Source: Chryseobacterium sp. BGARF1
GTDB lineage: Bacteria; Bacteroidota; Bacteroidia; Flavobacteriales; Weeksellaceae
DNA: 64,000 nucleotides
Direction of reading: 5' to 3'
Assembly: GCF_001677955.1 (NCBI RefSeq)
Contig: NZ_LELA01000002.1
Coordinates: 1 to 64,000 of the forward strand
Shown here: positions 44,480 through 53,207 of the stretch, piece after piece
Numbering within the stretch: position 1 is the stretch's first letter
Layout of the letters: each line of letters begins with the position of its first letter
Made by a program: the position numbers and the translations under genes
The notes under the pieces: model-generated
Seen by the model: the letters and a program-made list of their open reading frames with translations, nothing else
Databases searched by the model: none
What the model was told of the DNA's origin: nothing

Positions 44480-45649
44480 GTGAAAAAATTAACAGGTCTT
44501 CTACTTCTTTCTTTAGCATCCTACAATTTGAATGCGCAGAGTTTTATCCAGGCTTATCAAACCAGAGCCAATGAGGTAACGCAAACTAACATTACATCAT
44601 TGCTACAAGAATTCGAATCATATGGTGTAAAAACATCAGGTTCAGCTGCAAATAACAATACCTTGAACTGGCTTAAAGCTAAATATCAAACTTACGGTTA
44701 TTCACCAAGCCAAATTACTGAAGATAGTTTTACTGTAAATGGAAATGCGACCAAAAATTTAATTATTACAAAAACAGGAACTGTTTATCCCAATACCTAC
44801 ATCATTATTTGTGGTCACTACGATACAATAGTAGGCCCAGGAGTTAGTGACAACGGAAGCGGAACATCTATTTTACTGGAAGCTGCCAGAATTTTAAAAG
44901 ATGTTCCGACTGAATATTCTATAAAGTTCATTCATTTTTCGGGAGAAGAGCAAGGGCTTGTGGGTAGTTATCACTATGTAAATAATGTGGTTTTTCAAAA
45001 TGGCACACGTCAAATGGATATTAGGTTAGTTTTCAATATTGATCAGGTTGGTGGCAAATTCTCTGCACCGAGTAATTCTGTGAAATGTGAAAGCGATCAG
45101 TCTGGTTTACCAGGAAATAATGCCACTTCCTTGTCTTTTACACAACAGTTGGCAGCGTGTACCACCCTATATTCTCCTCTACAGACTGTAATGTCTAATG
45201 CATATTCATCAGATTATGTACCTTTTGAAGGTAAGGGAGATATTATTACCGGTTTTTATGAGACTCCACAGAGCCAGAATGAGCATACTGCTAATGATAC
45301 TTTTGCCAATGTAGACCCAACCTATGTTTTCAAAGTAGGAAAAGCTGCAGTAGGAGCTTTACAACATTTTGCAATTGCATCTTCTGTTTTAGCAACGCAT
45401 GAAACGAATTCAAATTTATTAGAAGATATAAAGATCTATCCAAACCCTGCGAAAGATATTCTAAATCTTGATATTCCGAAAGAAATTAAAAAATTCAGTT
45501 TTGAAATAAAAGACATGAGTGGCAGATTACTTTCGGTTCACGAAAATGAAAAGACTATAAATGTTTCAAAATTATCAAGCGGAGTATATTTATGTACTGT
45601 AAAATCTGATGGTGAAACGGTTACGAAAAAAGTAATTATTGAAAAATAA
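44480..45649 (+). CDS. Secreted M28 family zinc aminopeptidase with T9SS tail
   Basis: A 389-residue exported peptidase. A signal peptide (MKKLTGLLLLSLASYNLNAQ) is followed by the M28 catalytic domain with metal-binding HYDT, DNGSG, GEEQG and IDQVGG. The C-terminal type A sorting domain is IKIYPNPAKDILNLDI, ending in VIIEK. The frame opens at a TTG at 44450, but that triplet lies inside the -7 box, so the GTG at 44480, which gives a canonical signal peptide, is preferred. It probably trims extracellular peptides. Confidence 0.88.
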   Translation: MKKLTGLLLLSLASYNLNAQSFIQAYQTRANEVTQTNITSLLQEFESYGVKTSGSAANNNTLNWLKAKYQTYGYSPSQITEDSFTVNGNATKNLIITKTGTVYPNTYIIICGHYDTIVGPGVSDNGSGTSILLEAARILKDVPTEYSIKFIHFSGEEQGLVGSYHYVNNVVFQNGTRQMDIRLVFNIDQVGGKFSAPSNSVKCESDQSGLPGNNATSLSFTQQLAACTTLYSPLQTVMSNAYSSDYVPFEGKGDIITGFYETPQSQNEHTANDTFANVDPTYVFKVGKAAVGALQHFAIASSVLATHETNSNLLEDIKIYPNPAKDILNLDIPKEIKKFSFEIKDMSGRLLSVHENEKTINVSKLSSGVYLCTVKSDGETVTKKVIIEK

Positions 45650-45660
45650 AATAATTTATA

Positions 45661-45718
45661 AGCCACGAATGCACAAATATTAATATCTTTTTTTGATAAT
45701 ATTTGTGCACTCGTGGCA
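45661..45718. terminator. Long hairpin between convergent genes
   Basis: GCCACGAATGCACAAATATT (from 45662) and its inverted copy ending at 45717 differ at one or two positions, with a T-rich loop. It lies between the convergent M28 peptidase and hisIE genes. It probably ends both transcripts, and its sequence resembles a dispersed CCACGAATGCAC repeat family. Confidence 0.65.
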
Positions 45719-45775
45719 AAATAGATAGTCTAGATGGTCTGCAATCAAAACAATAAACTTTTAGCTGGTAACAGG

Positions 45776-46366
45776 TTATTTGTTTCTATCCAAAAGTATT
45801 TTTTCAATATTTTCTAGCTGTAAATTTTTAGCTTTCAGTAAAATTAAAAAGTGATATAATAGATCTGCTGCCTCATTTTTAAACAGATCATCGTTGTTAT
45901 CTTTGGCTTCGATTACCAATTCTACAGCCTCCTCTCCTACTTTTTGAGCCATTTTATTAATTCCTCTTTGGTATAAAGAATAGGTGTAAGAATTTTCGAC
46001 CTTATCATCAATTCTTTGGCGGATTTTTTCTTCCAATTCATACAAAAAACCTTTAGGAGCTTTCTCTCTAAAACAACTGAAACTTCCGGTGTGGCAAACG
46101 GTATTTGTGGGAATCGCCTTAATTAAAATGGTATCGTTATCGCAATCTGTATCAATACTTTTTACCTTTAAAAAGTTTCCTGACTCCTCGCCTTTTGTCC
46201 AAAGTCTGTTTTTTGAGCGACTGAAAAAAGTAACACTCCCTTCTTCTTTTGTTTTATTAAAAGCCTCTTCATTCATATAACCCAACATTAAAACCTGTAA
46301 ATTTCTATCGTCCTGAATAATAACAGGAACTAAATTGTCGTTATTTTTATTAAAATTGATGTTCAT
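45776..46366 (-). CDS. hisIE: Bifunctional phosphoribosyl-AMP cyclohydrolase / phosphoribosyl-ATP pyrophosphatase
   Basis: A 196-residue fusion catalysing steps 2 and 3 of histidine synthesis. The HisI half holds [28 protein letters not shown] and the zinc-ligand cysteines in DTDCDND and TNTVCHTG. The HisE half starts near 110 and has the helical motif [14 protein letters not shown]. Last gene of the his operon, overlapping hisF by 4 bp. Confidence 0.95.
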   Translation of the reverse strand: MNINFNKNNDNLVPVIIQDDRNLQVLMLGYMNEEAFNKTKEEGSVTFFSRSKNRLWTKGEESGNFLKVKSIDTDCDNDTILIKAIPTNTVCHTGSFSCFREKAPKGFLYELEEKIRQRIDDKVENSYTYSLYQRGINKMAQKVGEEAVELVIEAKDNNDDLFKNEAADLLYHFLILLKAKNLQLENIEKILLDRNK

Positions 46367-47115
46367 CGTATGTCTATTTTCTTAAATTTTAATTCGTTTT
46401 TTAAATCATTGATTTTAATTTCTCCAAAGTGAAAAATACTTGCTGCTAAAGCTCCTGTTGCTTTGGTTTGATTAAAAATAGTTTCAAAATCTTCAGTTTT
46501 CCCTGCACCACCTGATGCAATTACTGGAATATTCACATTTTCAGAAATTAATTTTGTGATCCGTAAATCGAAACCATTTTTGGTTCCGTCTCCATCCATT
46601 GAAGTTAAAAGGATTTCTCCAGCGCCTAATTCTTCTACTTTTTTTGCCCAATCTAATGTTTTTAGATCTGTCATTTCTCTTCCTCCTTTTACAAAAACGC
46701 AATCGGTGCCGTTAATCAATTTTGTATCTATGGCAACAACAACGCACTGACTACCAAATTCTTTAGCCAAATCAGAAATAAGTTCTGGATCTTTTACTGC
46801 AGAAGAATTAATGCTGATCTTATCTGCTCCGGCTTCCAAGAGTTTTCTTACATCTTCCACAGAAGAAATACCACCTCCAACGGTGAAAGGAATACTCAGT
46901 TTTTTGGCGATGTTTTTTACCAATTCAGCGAATGTTTTTCGTTCTTCGATGGTTGCAGTAATATCAAGGAAAACCAATTCATCTGCTCCTTCATTCTCGT
47001 ATTTTTTTGCCAATTCTATTGGATCTCCGGCATTTCTCAATCCTTCAAAGTTGGTTCCTTTTACGGTAGTTCCGTCTTTTATATCCAGACATGGAATGAT
47101 TCTTTTTTTAAGCAT
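46363..47115 (-). CDS. hisF: Imidazole glycerol phosphate synthase, cyclase subunit
   Basis: A 250-residue TIM barrel starting [15 protein letters not shown]. The N-terminal catalytic Asp is in CLDIKDG and the second in [13 protein letters not shown]. The phosphate-binding loops IPFTVGGGI and [10 protein letters not shown] are present. It pairs with HisH to make the imidazole ring. It is separated from hisA by a 244-bp non-coding gap, the only large gap in the operon. Confidence 0.96.
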   Translation of the reverse strand: MLKKRIIPCLDIKDGTTVKGTNFEGLRNAGDPIELAKKYENEGADELVFLDITATIEERKTFAELVKNIAKKLSIPFTVGGGISSVEDVRKLLEAGADKISINSSAVKDPELISDLAKEFGSQCVVVAIDTKLINGTDCVFVKGGREMTDLKTLDWAKKVEELGAGEILLTSMDGDGTKNGFDLRITKLISENVNIPVIASGGAGKTEDFETIFNQTKATGALAASIFHFGEIKINDLKNELKFKKIDIR

Positions 47116-47359
47116 TTTATTTAATGGGTTACGCAGTTACGCAGTGGCGCAAATTTTTTAATTATTTTTTGATAGGATTTTATCCTATCCTTTATTAAAT
47201 CGTCCCTTTGGGACTTTATTGATTTTTTATTTTGCCCAAAATCTTTAATTGATATTTAAAGAAATCAGCAAACCTCTTGAGGTTTCTAAAACTTATGTGC
47301 TCTTTTATATACAAAAAATTAAAACTCTTCTGTGACTTATGTGTTAAAAGCTTTTGTGG
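47116..47359. other. Non-coding gap inside the his operon
   Basis: Between hisA and hisF are three short hairpins: GATAGGAT/ATCCTATC (about 47170-47188), GTCCC/GGGAC (about 47203-47215) and AAACCTC/GAGGTTT (about 47271-47286). Fragments like TTCTGTGACTTATGTG and TTACGCAG resemble dispersed flavobacterial repeats. No reading frame is credible. A processing or attenuation role is possible. Confidence 0.5.
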
Positions 47360-48073
47360 TTAAACAAAACTCTCCAGTTGTTTCAATGAAATTCTCCCTT
47401 CGTAAATCGCTTTGCCGATAATCGTTCCGTCACATCCAATTTCTTTCATTTTGTAAACATCTTCAATGCAGGAAATTCCGCCGCTTGCCACCAGTTTTAC
47501 TGAAGTTTTACTTATAATTTCTTTGTACAAATCTTCTGAAGCTCCTTCCAACATTCCGTCTTTGGAAATATCGGTACAGATTACATTTTTAATTCCCTTT
47601 TTCTGATAGTAAAGAATAAAATCGATTACATCTCGATCGCTTTCCTCCAGCCAACCTGAAGTTTTTATTTTTCTATTCTCACAATCAGCTCCTAAAATAA
47701 TTTTTTCAGAACCATATTTTTCAATTAAATCAAAACAAAATTCAGGATCTTGAACGGCAATACTTCCAATTGTAATTTGCTTTGCTCCTGAATTAAAAGC
47801 AATTTCTATATCTTCAATAGTTTTCAAACCGCCACCAAAATCGATTTCTAAAGAGGTTTCATTGGCAATGCTTTCTAATATTTTTTGGTTGACAATATGT
47901 TTAGATCTTGCGCCATCCAGATCCACTAAATGAAGAAATTTTATACCAAAACTTTCAAATTCTTTGGCAACTTCTACGGGATTTTCGTTGTATATTTTTT
48001 TAGTTCCATAATCACCTTTCGAAAGGCGCACACATTTTCCGTCGATAATATCAATAGCAGGAATAATTCGCAT
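47360..48073 (-). CDS. hisA: ProFAR isomerase
   Basis: A 237-residue TIM barrel related to HisF, starting [21 protein letters not shown]. The catalytic Asp in PAIDIIDG and the C-terminal half Asp in [10 protein letters not shown] are present. It converts ProFAR to PRFAR. It is 2 bp from hisH. Confidence 0.96.
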   Translation of the reverse strand: MRIIPAIDIIDGKCVRLSKGDYGTKKIYNENPVEVAKEFESFGIKFLHLVDLDGARSKHIVNQKILESIANETSLEIDFGGGLKTIEDIEIAFNSGAKQITIGSIAVQDPEFCFDLIEKYGSEKIILGADCENRKIKTSGWLEESDRDVIDFILYYQKKGIKNVICTDISKDGMLEGASEDLYKEIISKTSVKLVASGGISCIEDVYKMKEIGCDGTIIGKAIYEGRISLKQLESFV

Positions 48074-48075
48074 AT

Positions 48076-48654
48076 CTAAAGTTTTAAAAAGTTTTGTAAT
48101 AATTGGCTTCCAATTTCTCCTGATTTTTCAGGGTGAAACTGCATCGCATAAAAGTTATCTTTCTGCAAAGACGCACTGAAAGGTAAAATATAATCACAAA
48201 CAGCAGTCGTATTTTCTGACAATTCACAATAAAAACTGTGCACAAAATAGGCATCACTTTCTTCTTTAATTCCGGAATAAATGGTTGAATTAAAACCTGA
48301 AATTGTATTCCATCCCATGTGCGGAATGATATTTTCTGCAGAAAACTTTTTTACATGAATATCAAAAATTCCCATTCCAACCGTATTTCCTTCTTCGGTA
48401 TTTTTGCACATCAACTGCATTCCGAGACAAATTCCTAAAACAGGTTGCTTCAAAGTTGGAATTAACTGATCTAATCCTTTTTCATTTAAGGTTTTCATCG
48501 TTGAAGATGCTTCCCCAACTCCGGGAAAAATTACTTTATCGACATTTTTTATTAACTCAAAATCATCCGTAATAATCGATTCTGCTCCTAATCTGTTCAA
48601 TGCATTTTGTACAGAATTGACGTTTCCGCCGTTGTATTTTATAATTGCAATCAT
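48076..48654 (-). CDS. hisH: Imidazole glycerol phosphate synthase, glutaminase subunit
   Basis: A 192-residue class I glutamine amidotransferase. The nucleophilic cysteine is in [11 protein letters not shown] and the His-Glu pair in MQFHPEKSG. It supplies ammonia to HisF. It directly abuts hisB with no gap. Confidence 0.96.
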   Translation of the reverse strand: MIAIIKYNGGNVNSVQNALNRLGAESIITDDFELIKNVDKVIFPGVGEASSTMKTLNEKGLDQLIPTLKQPVLGICLGMQLMCKNTEEGNTVGMGIFDIHVKKFSAENIIPHMGWNTISGFNSTIYSGIKEESDAYFVHSFYCELSENTTAVCDYILPFSASLQKDNFYAMQFHPEKSGEIGSQLLQNFLKL

Positions 48655-49749
48655 CTATAAACTTCCTTTTGTTGACGGTACATTAAAATTCTGATCGGTT
48701 TGGTTTACAGCCATTTTTATCGCTTTTGCAAAGGCTTTAAAAATAGATTCTATTTTATGATGTTCGTTTTCTCCTTCCGCTTTGATATTAAGATTACATC
48801 TAGCAGAATCGGTGAAAGATTTGAAAAAATGCTCAAACATTTCCGTAGGAACATCTCCAATTTTTTCACGTTTAAAATCAGCTTCCCAAACCAACCACGA
48901 ACGACCTCCAAAATCAAGCGCAACCTGTGCCAAACAGTCGTCCATCGGAAGCAGAAAACCATATCTTTCAATTCCTTTTTTCTTTCCTAAAGCTTTTAAA
49001 ATGGCTTCGCCTAAAACAATTCCTGTGTCTTCAATGGTGTGATGTTCATCAACTAGTAAGTCTCCGTTAACTTTAATTTTTAAATCTAAATTGCCGTGTT
49101 TTGATATCTGTTCAAGCATATGATCGAAAAAATGTAAACCTGTTGAGATTTCAGACTTTCCACTTCCATCAAGATTGATTTCTATTTGAATATCTGTTTC
49201 ATTGGTTTTTCTTGAAACTTTGGCTTTTCGTGGAATCTGCTTTAAATATTGATAGATTTCATTCCAGCTTTCAGTCGTCAAATTCGCATCTTCATTTTGA
49301 ATTTTATTAATGAATATTGATTTTGAATCTAAATTTTTTGCTAATTGAATATCTGTCAATCGGTCTCCAATTACAAAAGAATTTTCTAAATCATAATTTC
49401 CGTAAATGTATTTACCCAACATCCCTATTCCAGGTTTTCTTGTCGGTAGATTTTCACTTTCAAAGCTTTTATCAATCAAAATATCATTGAAAATAATTCC
49501 TTCATTTTCAAAAGCTTTCAGCATTTTTTCTTGAGGTTTTATAAAATCTTCATAAGGAAAACTTGCGGTTCCCAGACCATCCTGATTGGTCACTATAACC
49601 AATTCAAAATCAAGTTCTTTTGTAATTTTTGAAAGGTTTTGAAAAATGCCAGGATAGAATTCCAGTTTTTCTAAAGAATCAACCTGAAAATCTGTTAGCG
49701 GTTCTTTAATTAATGTTCCGTCACGGTCTATTAATAATACTTTTTTCAT
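48655..49749 (-). CDS. hisB: Bifunctional histidinol-phosphatase / imidazoleglycerol-phosphate dehydratase
   Basis: A 364-residue fusion. The N-terminal HAD-type phosphatase (to about 170) carries LIDRDGTLI with the nucleophile Asp. The C-terminal IGPD domain carries [16 protein letters not shown] and [10 protein letters not shown], the metal-binding histidine clusters. It performs steps 6 and 8 of the pathway, so no separate histidinol-phosphatase is needed. Confidence 0.96.
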   Translation of the reverse strand: MKKVLLIDRDGTLIKEPLTDFQVDSLEKLEFYPGIFQNLSKITKELDFELVIVTNQDGLGTASFPYEDFIKPQEKMLKAFENEGIIFNDILIDKSFESENLPTRKPGIGMLGKYIYGNYDLENSFVIGDRLTDIQLAKNLDSKSIFINKIQNEDANLTTESWNEIYQYLKQIPRKAKVSRKTNETDIQIEINLDGSGKSEISTGLHFFDHMLEQISKHGNLDLKIKVNGDLLVDEHHTIEDTGIVLGEAILKALGKKKGIERYGFLLPMDDCLAQVALDFGGRSWLVWEADFKREKIGDVPTEMFEHFFKSFTDSARCNLNIKAEGENEHHKIESIFKAFAKAIKMAVNQTDQNFNVPSTKGSL

Positions 49750-49775
49750 TTTTAAATAATTTTATTTTCAGCTAA

Positions 49776-50816
49776 TTAAACCTTATAGGTTTCGCACTGA
49801 TTTAAAACGTTAATCAATTGAATGTTTTCTTCTCTATTCCCCACATTAATTCTGATACAATTGGGAATTTGAGGGCTTCTCTTACTTGTTAAAATTTCTT
49901 TTTCCAACAATTTTTCGTAAACCTTTTCTAGATCTTCAAACTCAATCAAGAAAAAATTTGCATCAGTTGGATACACTTTTTTAATACAGTTAACTAATTG
50001 AAATTCATTTTCCAACCATGAAATTTCATTTAAAATACTTTCTATGTTTTGCTTTACATTTTCCTGTTTATCGATGAGCTCAATTACTTTATTTGAGCTT
50101 AAAGAATTCACATTGTAAGGCGCTTTTACCGTATTGATTAACTTAATAATTTCTGCAGAAGAATAAGCCATTCCTACTCTTGCTCCAGCCATTCCCCAAG
50201 CTTTTGAGAAAGTCTGAAGGACAATAAGATTTGGATATTTTTCTAATAAGTCAATACAGGATTTTTCCCCTGAAAACTCAATATAAGCTTCATCCACAAC
50301 TACAATTCCATTGAAATTTTTAATATAAAACTCAATATCTTTTACAGAATTTCCTGTAGGATTATTCGGTGAACACAAGAAAAAAACTTTAGATTTAAAA
50401 TCTTTTGAAATTTTCAGAAAATCATCTTTTACTATTTCAAAATCTGCATTTAAATCTAGTTTTATGACTTTATTTTCATTGATTGAAGCATAAAAACCAT
50501 ACATCGCAAACGACGGATTCATCATTAAAATTGAATCTTTTTTGGGATCACAGAAAACTTTTATAATTAAATCAATTAACTCATCACTTCCATTTCCGAC
50601 TGCAATTTGATTGGCAGAAATATTTTTTATTTCAGAGAGTTTTTGCTTTACTATTTTTTGAGTAGAATCAGGATAACGACTCAATTCTCCAAACGGACTT
50701 TCATTAGCATCCAGCAAAACCGCATTTTCAAATTCATTATGATCCCTAAAACTAATGTAAGGCTGTAATTCTAAGATATTTTTTCTTACTAAACTATTGA
50801 TATTAAATTCTTTCAT
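49776..50816 (-). CDS. hisC: Histidinol-phosphate aminotransferase
   Basis: A 346-residue fold-type I PLP enzyme. The PLP lysine is in LQTFSKAWGMAGARVG. The N-terminal LDANESPFG and the PNNPTGN motif are conserved. It converts imidazole acetol phosphate to histidinol phosphate. It ends 26 bp before hisB and starts 4 bp after hisD. Confidence 0.96.
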   Translation of the reverse strand: MKEFNINSLVRKNILELQPYISFRDHNEFENAVLLDANESPFGELSRYPDSTQKIVKQKLSEIKNISANQIAVGNGSDELIDLIIKVFCDPKKDSILMMNPSFAMYGFYASINENKVIKLDLNADFEIVKDDFLKISKDFKSKVFFLCSPNNPTGNSVKDIEFYIKNFNGIVVVDEAYIEFSGEKSCIDLLEKYPNLIVLQTFSKAWGMAGARVGMAYSSAEIIKLINTVKAPYNVNSLSSNKVIELIDKQENVKQNIESILNEISWLENEFQLVNCIKKVYPTDANFFLIEFEDLEKVYEKLLEKEILTSKRSPQIPNCIRINVGNREENIQLINVLNQCETYKV

Positions 50817-50820
50817 TTTC

Positions 50821-52095
50821 TTATTTTAATCTGATTGATACGGCGTTTTTGTGAGCAAATAATCCTTCTGCTTCTGCCATGAGTTCTATTGTTTTTCCTA
50901 AATTTTGGAGTCCTTCTTTTGATAAATTCTGAAACGTAATTTTCTTTACAAAACTGTCTAAAGAAACTCCGCTGTAATTTTTTGCAAATCCGTTGGTTGG
51001 AAGCGTATGATTGGTTCCACTTGCATAATCTCCCGCGCTTTCACAAGAATAGTTTCCAAGAAAAACCGAACCTGCATTTTGAATTTTTGGAATATACTTT
51101 TCATAATCTTCCAAACCTAAAATCAAATGTTCCGGAGCATACAGATTGCTGAATTCAAGGGCTTTATCTAAAGAATCTAACAAAATGAAATGACTGTTTT
51201 TCAAAGCTTCTTTTGCAAATTTATTTCTTGGAAGTTTTTTAAGCTGTTTTTCTGTTTCTTCAATGGTTTGGTTAAAAATTTTCTCATCAGTTGAAAGAAA
51301 AATCACCTGACTGTCACTTCCGTGTTCTGCCTGAGAAAGTAAATCTGCGGCGCAATATTCTGGAATTGCCTGTTCATCAGCAATGACCAAAACTTCACTT
51401 GGTCCTGCAGGCATATCTATTGCGACATTATAATTTTGAGCAAACTCTTTTGCCGCGACTACATATTGATTTCCCGGTCCGAAAATTTTGTAAACATTCG
51501 GAATACTTTCTGTTCCTAAAGTCATTGCTGCAATAGCCTGAGCTCCGCCGATTTTAAATATTTTTGTAACTTCACAAAGCTTTGCGGTATATAAAATGGC
51601 TGGATTAATATTCCCTTTTTTATCAGGCGGTGTACACAAAATAATTTCTTTACAACCAGCCAATTGAGCAGGAATTGCCAACATTAAAACTGTAGAAAAT
51701 AAAGGTGCTGTTCCACCGGGAATATAGATTCCTACTTTTTCGATGGCTCTGTTTTCTCGCCAACAAATGACTCCTTTTGTCGTTTCAATTTTTTCAATTC
51801 CGGGAATTTGAGAGCTGTGGAATTTCGTAATATTTTCTTTTGCCTGCTGAATGGCTTTTTTTAATTCCTTACTTATTAAATTTTCTGAAATTTCTATTTC
51901 TTCTTCAGAAACTTTAATATTTTTAATTTCAGCCTTATCAAATTTTTCATTGAAATTAATTAAAGCCTGATCGCCATTTTTATCAACTTCATTAAAAATA
52001 CCGGCTATTAATTCTGTCAATTCTTCTCTTTTGATGACCGGTCTTTTCACCAATTCTGGCCAGATTTCTCTTTGAGGATATTTATTGATTTTCAT
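50821..52095 (-). CDS. hisD: Histidinol dehydrogenase
   Basis: A 424-residue zinc enzyme performing the last two oxidations to histidine with NAD. Typical segments are YIPGGTAPLFSTVLMLAIPA, IFGPGNQYVVAAKEFA, PAGPSEVLVIAD, LLSQAEHGSDSQ and ASGTNHTLPTNGFA, with the zinc and substrate histidines. It starts 1 bp after hisG. Confidence 0.97.
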   Translation of the reverse strand: MKINKYPQREIWPELVKRPVIKREELTELIAGIFNEVDKNGDQALINFNEKFDKAEIKNIKVSEEEIEISENLISKELKKAIQQAKENITKFHSSQIPGIEKIETTKGVICWRENRAIEKVGIYIPGGTAPLFSTVLMLAIPAQLAGCKEIILCTPPDKKGNINPAILYTAKLCEVTKIFKIGGAQAIAAMTLGTESIPNVYKIFGPGNQYVVAAKEFAQNYNVAIDMPAGPSEVLVIADEQAIPEYCAADLLSQAEHGSDSQVIFLSTDEKIFNQTIEETEKQLKKLPRNKFAKEALKNSHFILLDSLDKALEFSNLYAPEHLILGLEDYEKYIPKIQNAGSVFLGNYSCESAGDYASGTNHTLPTNGFAKNYSGVSLDSFVKKITFQNLSKEGLQNLGKTIELMAEAEGLFAHKNAVSIRLK

Positions 52096-52096
52096 G

Positions 52097-52954
52097 TTAA
52101 ATCACCATTTTATCGATTGGAATGATTAAAATATCTTGTGCTCCTTTTTCTTTCAATTCGTCTATGACTTCCCAAAAACGTTCTTCATCAATGACTGAAT
52201 GAATGCTGCTCCAACCCTCTTCAGCTAAAGGAATTACCGTTGGACTTTTTAAAACCGGGAGAATGTTTGAGACTTCTGAGATCTTTTCATTCGGAACATT
52301 CATCAAAATGTATTTCGAGTTTTTTGCTCTTAAAACAGATTGAATTCTGAACAGAAATTTTTCTAGATTTTTTTGCTTATCACTATTTAACTGAAACGTT
52401 TTTGCAAGGACAGCCTCAGACTTTAAAATGGTAACTGTTTCCCTCAAACCATTTTTGAATAAAGTGCTTCCGGAACTTACAATATCACAAATTCCATCGG
52501 CAAGACCAATGTTGGGAGCAATTTCTACCGAGCCAGAAATGACGTGTATATCTGCTGAAATATTATTTTTCAAGAGAAAATTCTTCAGTGTATTAGGGTA
52601 AGAAGTAGCAATTTTTTTGCCTTGAAAGTAAGTGATATCGTCTGTTTCAATTTCTTTTGGAATGGCTAAAGAAACTCTGCATTTTGAAAATCCTAAACTT
52701 TGGATAATTTCAATATTTTTTTGTTTTTCGACCAAGAGGTTTTCGCCGACAATCGCGATGTCAACTACACCATCTTCCAAATATTGAGGGATGTCAGAAT
52801 TTCGCAGATACATAATTTCCATTGGGAAATTATCTACAGAAACTTTCAGTTGGTCTTTCCCGTTGTTGACGAAAATTCCGCAATCTTTGAGAAGCTGAAG
52901 AGATTCTTCATAAAGCCGTCCGCTTTTTTGTATGGCAATTTTTAATGTACTCAT
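52097..52954 (-). CDS. hisG: ATP phosphoribosyltransferase (long form)
   Basis: A 285-residue enzyme for the first, feedback-controlled step of histidine synthesis. The N-terminal LKIAIQKSGRLYEESLQLL, the phosphate loop ADGICDIVSSGSTL and a C-terminal ACT-like regulatory domain (from about 210) mark the long, HisZ-independent form. It is the first gene of the operon, read through an attenuator leader of about 210 nt. Confidence 0.96.
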   Translation of the reverse strand: MSTLKIAIQKSGRLYEESLQLLKDCGIFVNNGKDQLKVSVDNFPMEIMYLRNSDIPQYLEDGVVDIAIVGENLLVEKQKNIEIIQSLGFSKCRVSLAIPKEIETDDITYFQGKKIATSYPNTLKNFLLKNNISADIHVISGSVEIAPNIGLADGICDIVSSGSTLFKNGLRETVTILKSEAVLAKTFQLNSDKQKNLEKFLFRIQSVLRAKNSKYILMNVPNEKISEVSNILPVLKSPTVIPLAEEGWSSIHSVIDEERFWEVIDELKEKGAQDILIIPIDKMVI

Positions 52955-53019
52955 TTCAATTGTATTGAGTCTGAGTAAATAAAAACTGATTGTTTGAAAT
53001 AAATTGCCGCGGAAGAATT

Positions 53020-53060
53020 TAGAAACAAAAAACCGTCTGTTTACTCAGACGGTTTTTAAT
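53020..53060 (-). terminator. his attenuator terminator hairpin
   Basis: On the minus strand, AACCGTCTG (53054-53046) and CAGACGGTT (53039-53031) form a 9-bp stem with loop AGTAAA and then a run of T. It lies between the leader peptide and hisG. The 5' arm CCGTCT can instead pair with AGACGG just after the leader stop codon (53102-53097), giving an antiterminator. Confidence 0.82.
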
Positions 53061-53100
53061 TATTTTGATTTCTAACATAGTCATATATCAACAATTCCGT

Positions 53101-53151
53101 CTAGCAGAGATGATGATAATAATGATGTACTGTTAAAAAATTCGGTTTCAT
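53101..53151 (-). CDS. hisL: his operon leader peptide
   Basis: An ATG at 53151 opens a 16-codon frame: MKPNFLTVHHYYHHLC, then TAG. Four of six consecutive codons are His and the other two Tyr. The start lies about 15 nt after the predicted transcription start. The peptide ends just before the antiterminator segment, with the terminator hairpin 40-70 nt further on and hisG behind it. This is the classical attenuator order: a ribosome stalled at the His codons would leave AGACGG free to block the terminator. Such leader peptides are well known in Gammaproteobacteria. Confidence 0.85.
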   Translation of the reverse strand: MKPNFLTVHHYYHHLC

Positions 53152-53172
53152 ATTTCTTTGAATATTGTGGTA

Positions 53173-53203
53173 CAAATGTAGGACTAATTTTTAATCCCGC
53201 AAG
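53173..53203 (-). promoter_or_regulatory. his operon promoter
   Basis: On the minus strand, CTTG (53203-53200) and TACATTTG (53180-53173) with a 19-bp spacer match the flavobacterial consensus with one mismatch. It lies directly behind the stop of the glycosyltransferase gene and before the leader peptide. Confidence 0.7.
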
Positions 53204-53207
53204 AATT

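Noticed and set aside
48700-49042. Frames of 73-96 codons on either strand within hisB
   Set aside because: They overlap the conserved IGPD domain and show no independent features.
53020-53060. Simple terminator of the glycosyltransferase gene at 53208-54308
   Set aside because: A promoter and a His-rich leader frame lie between that gene and the hairpin, and an antiterminator segment matches its 5' arm, so it belongs to the his leader. It may also stop read-through.
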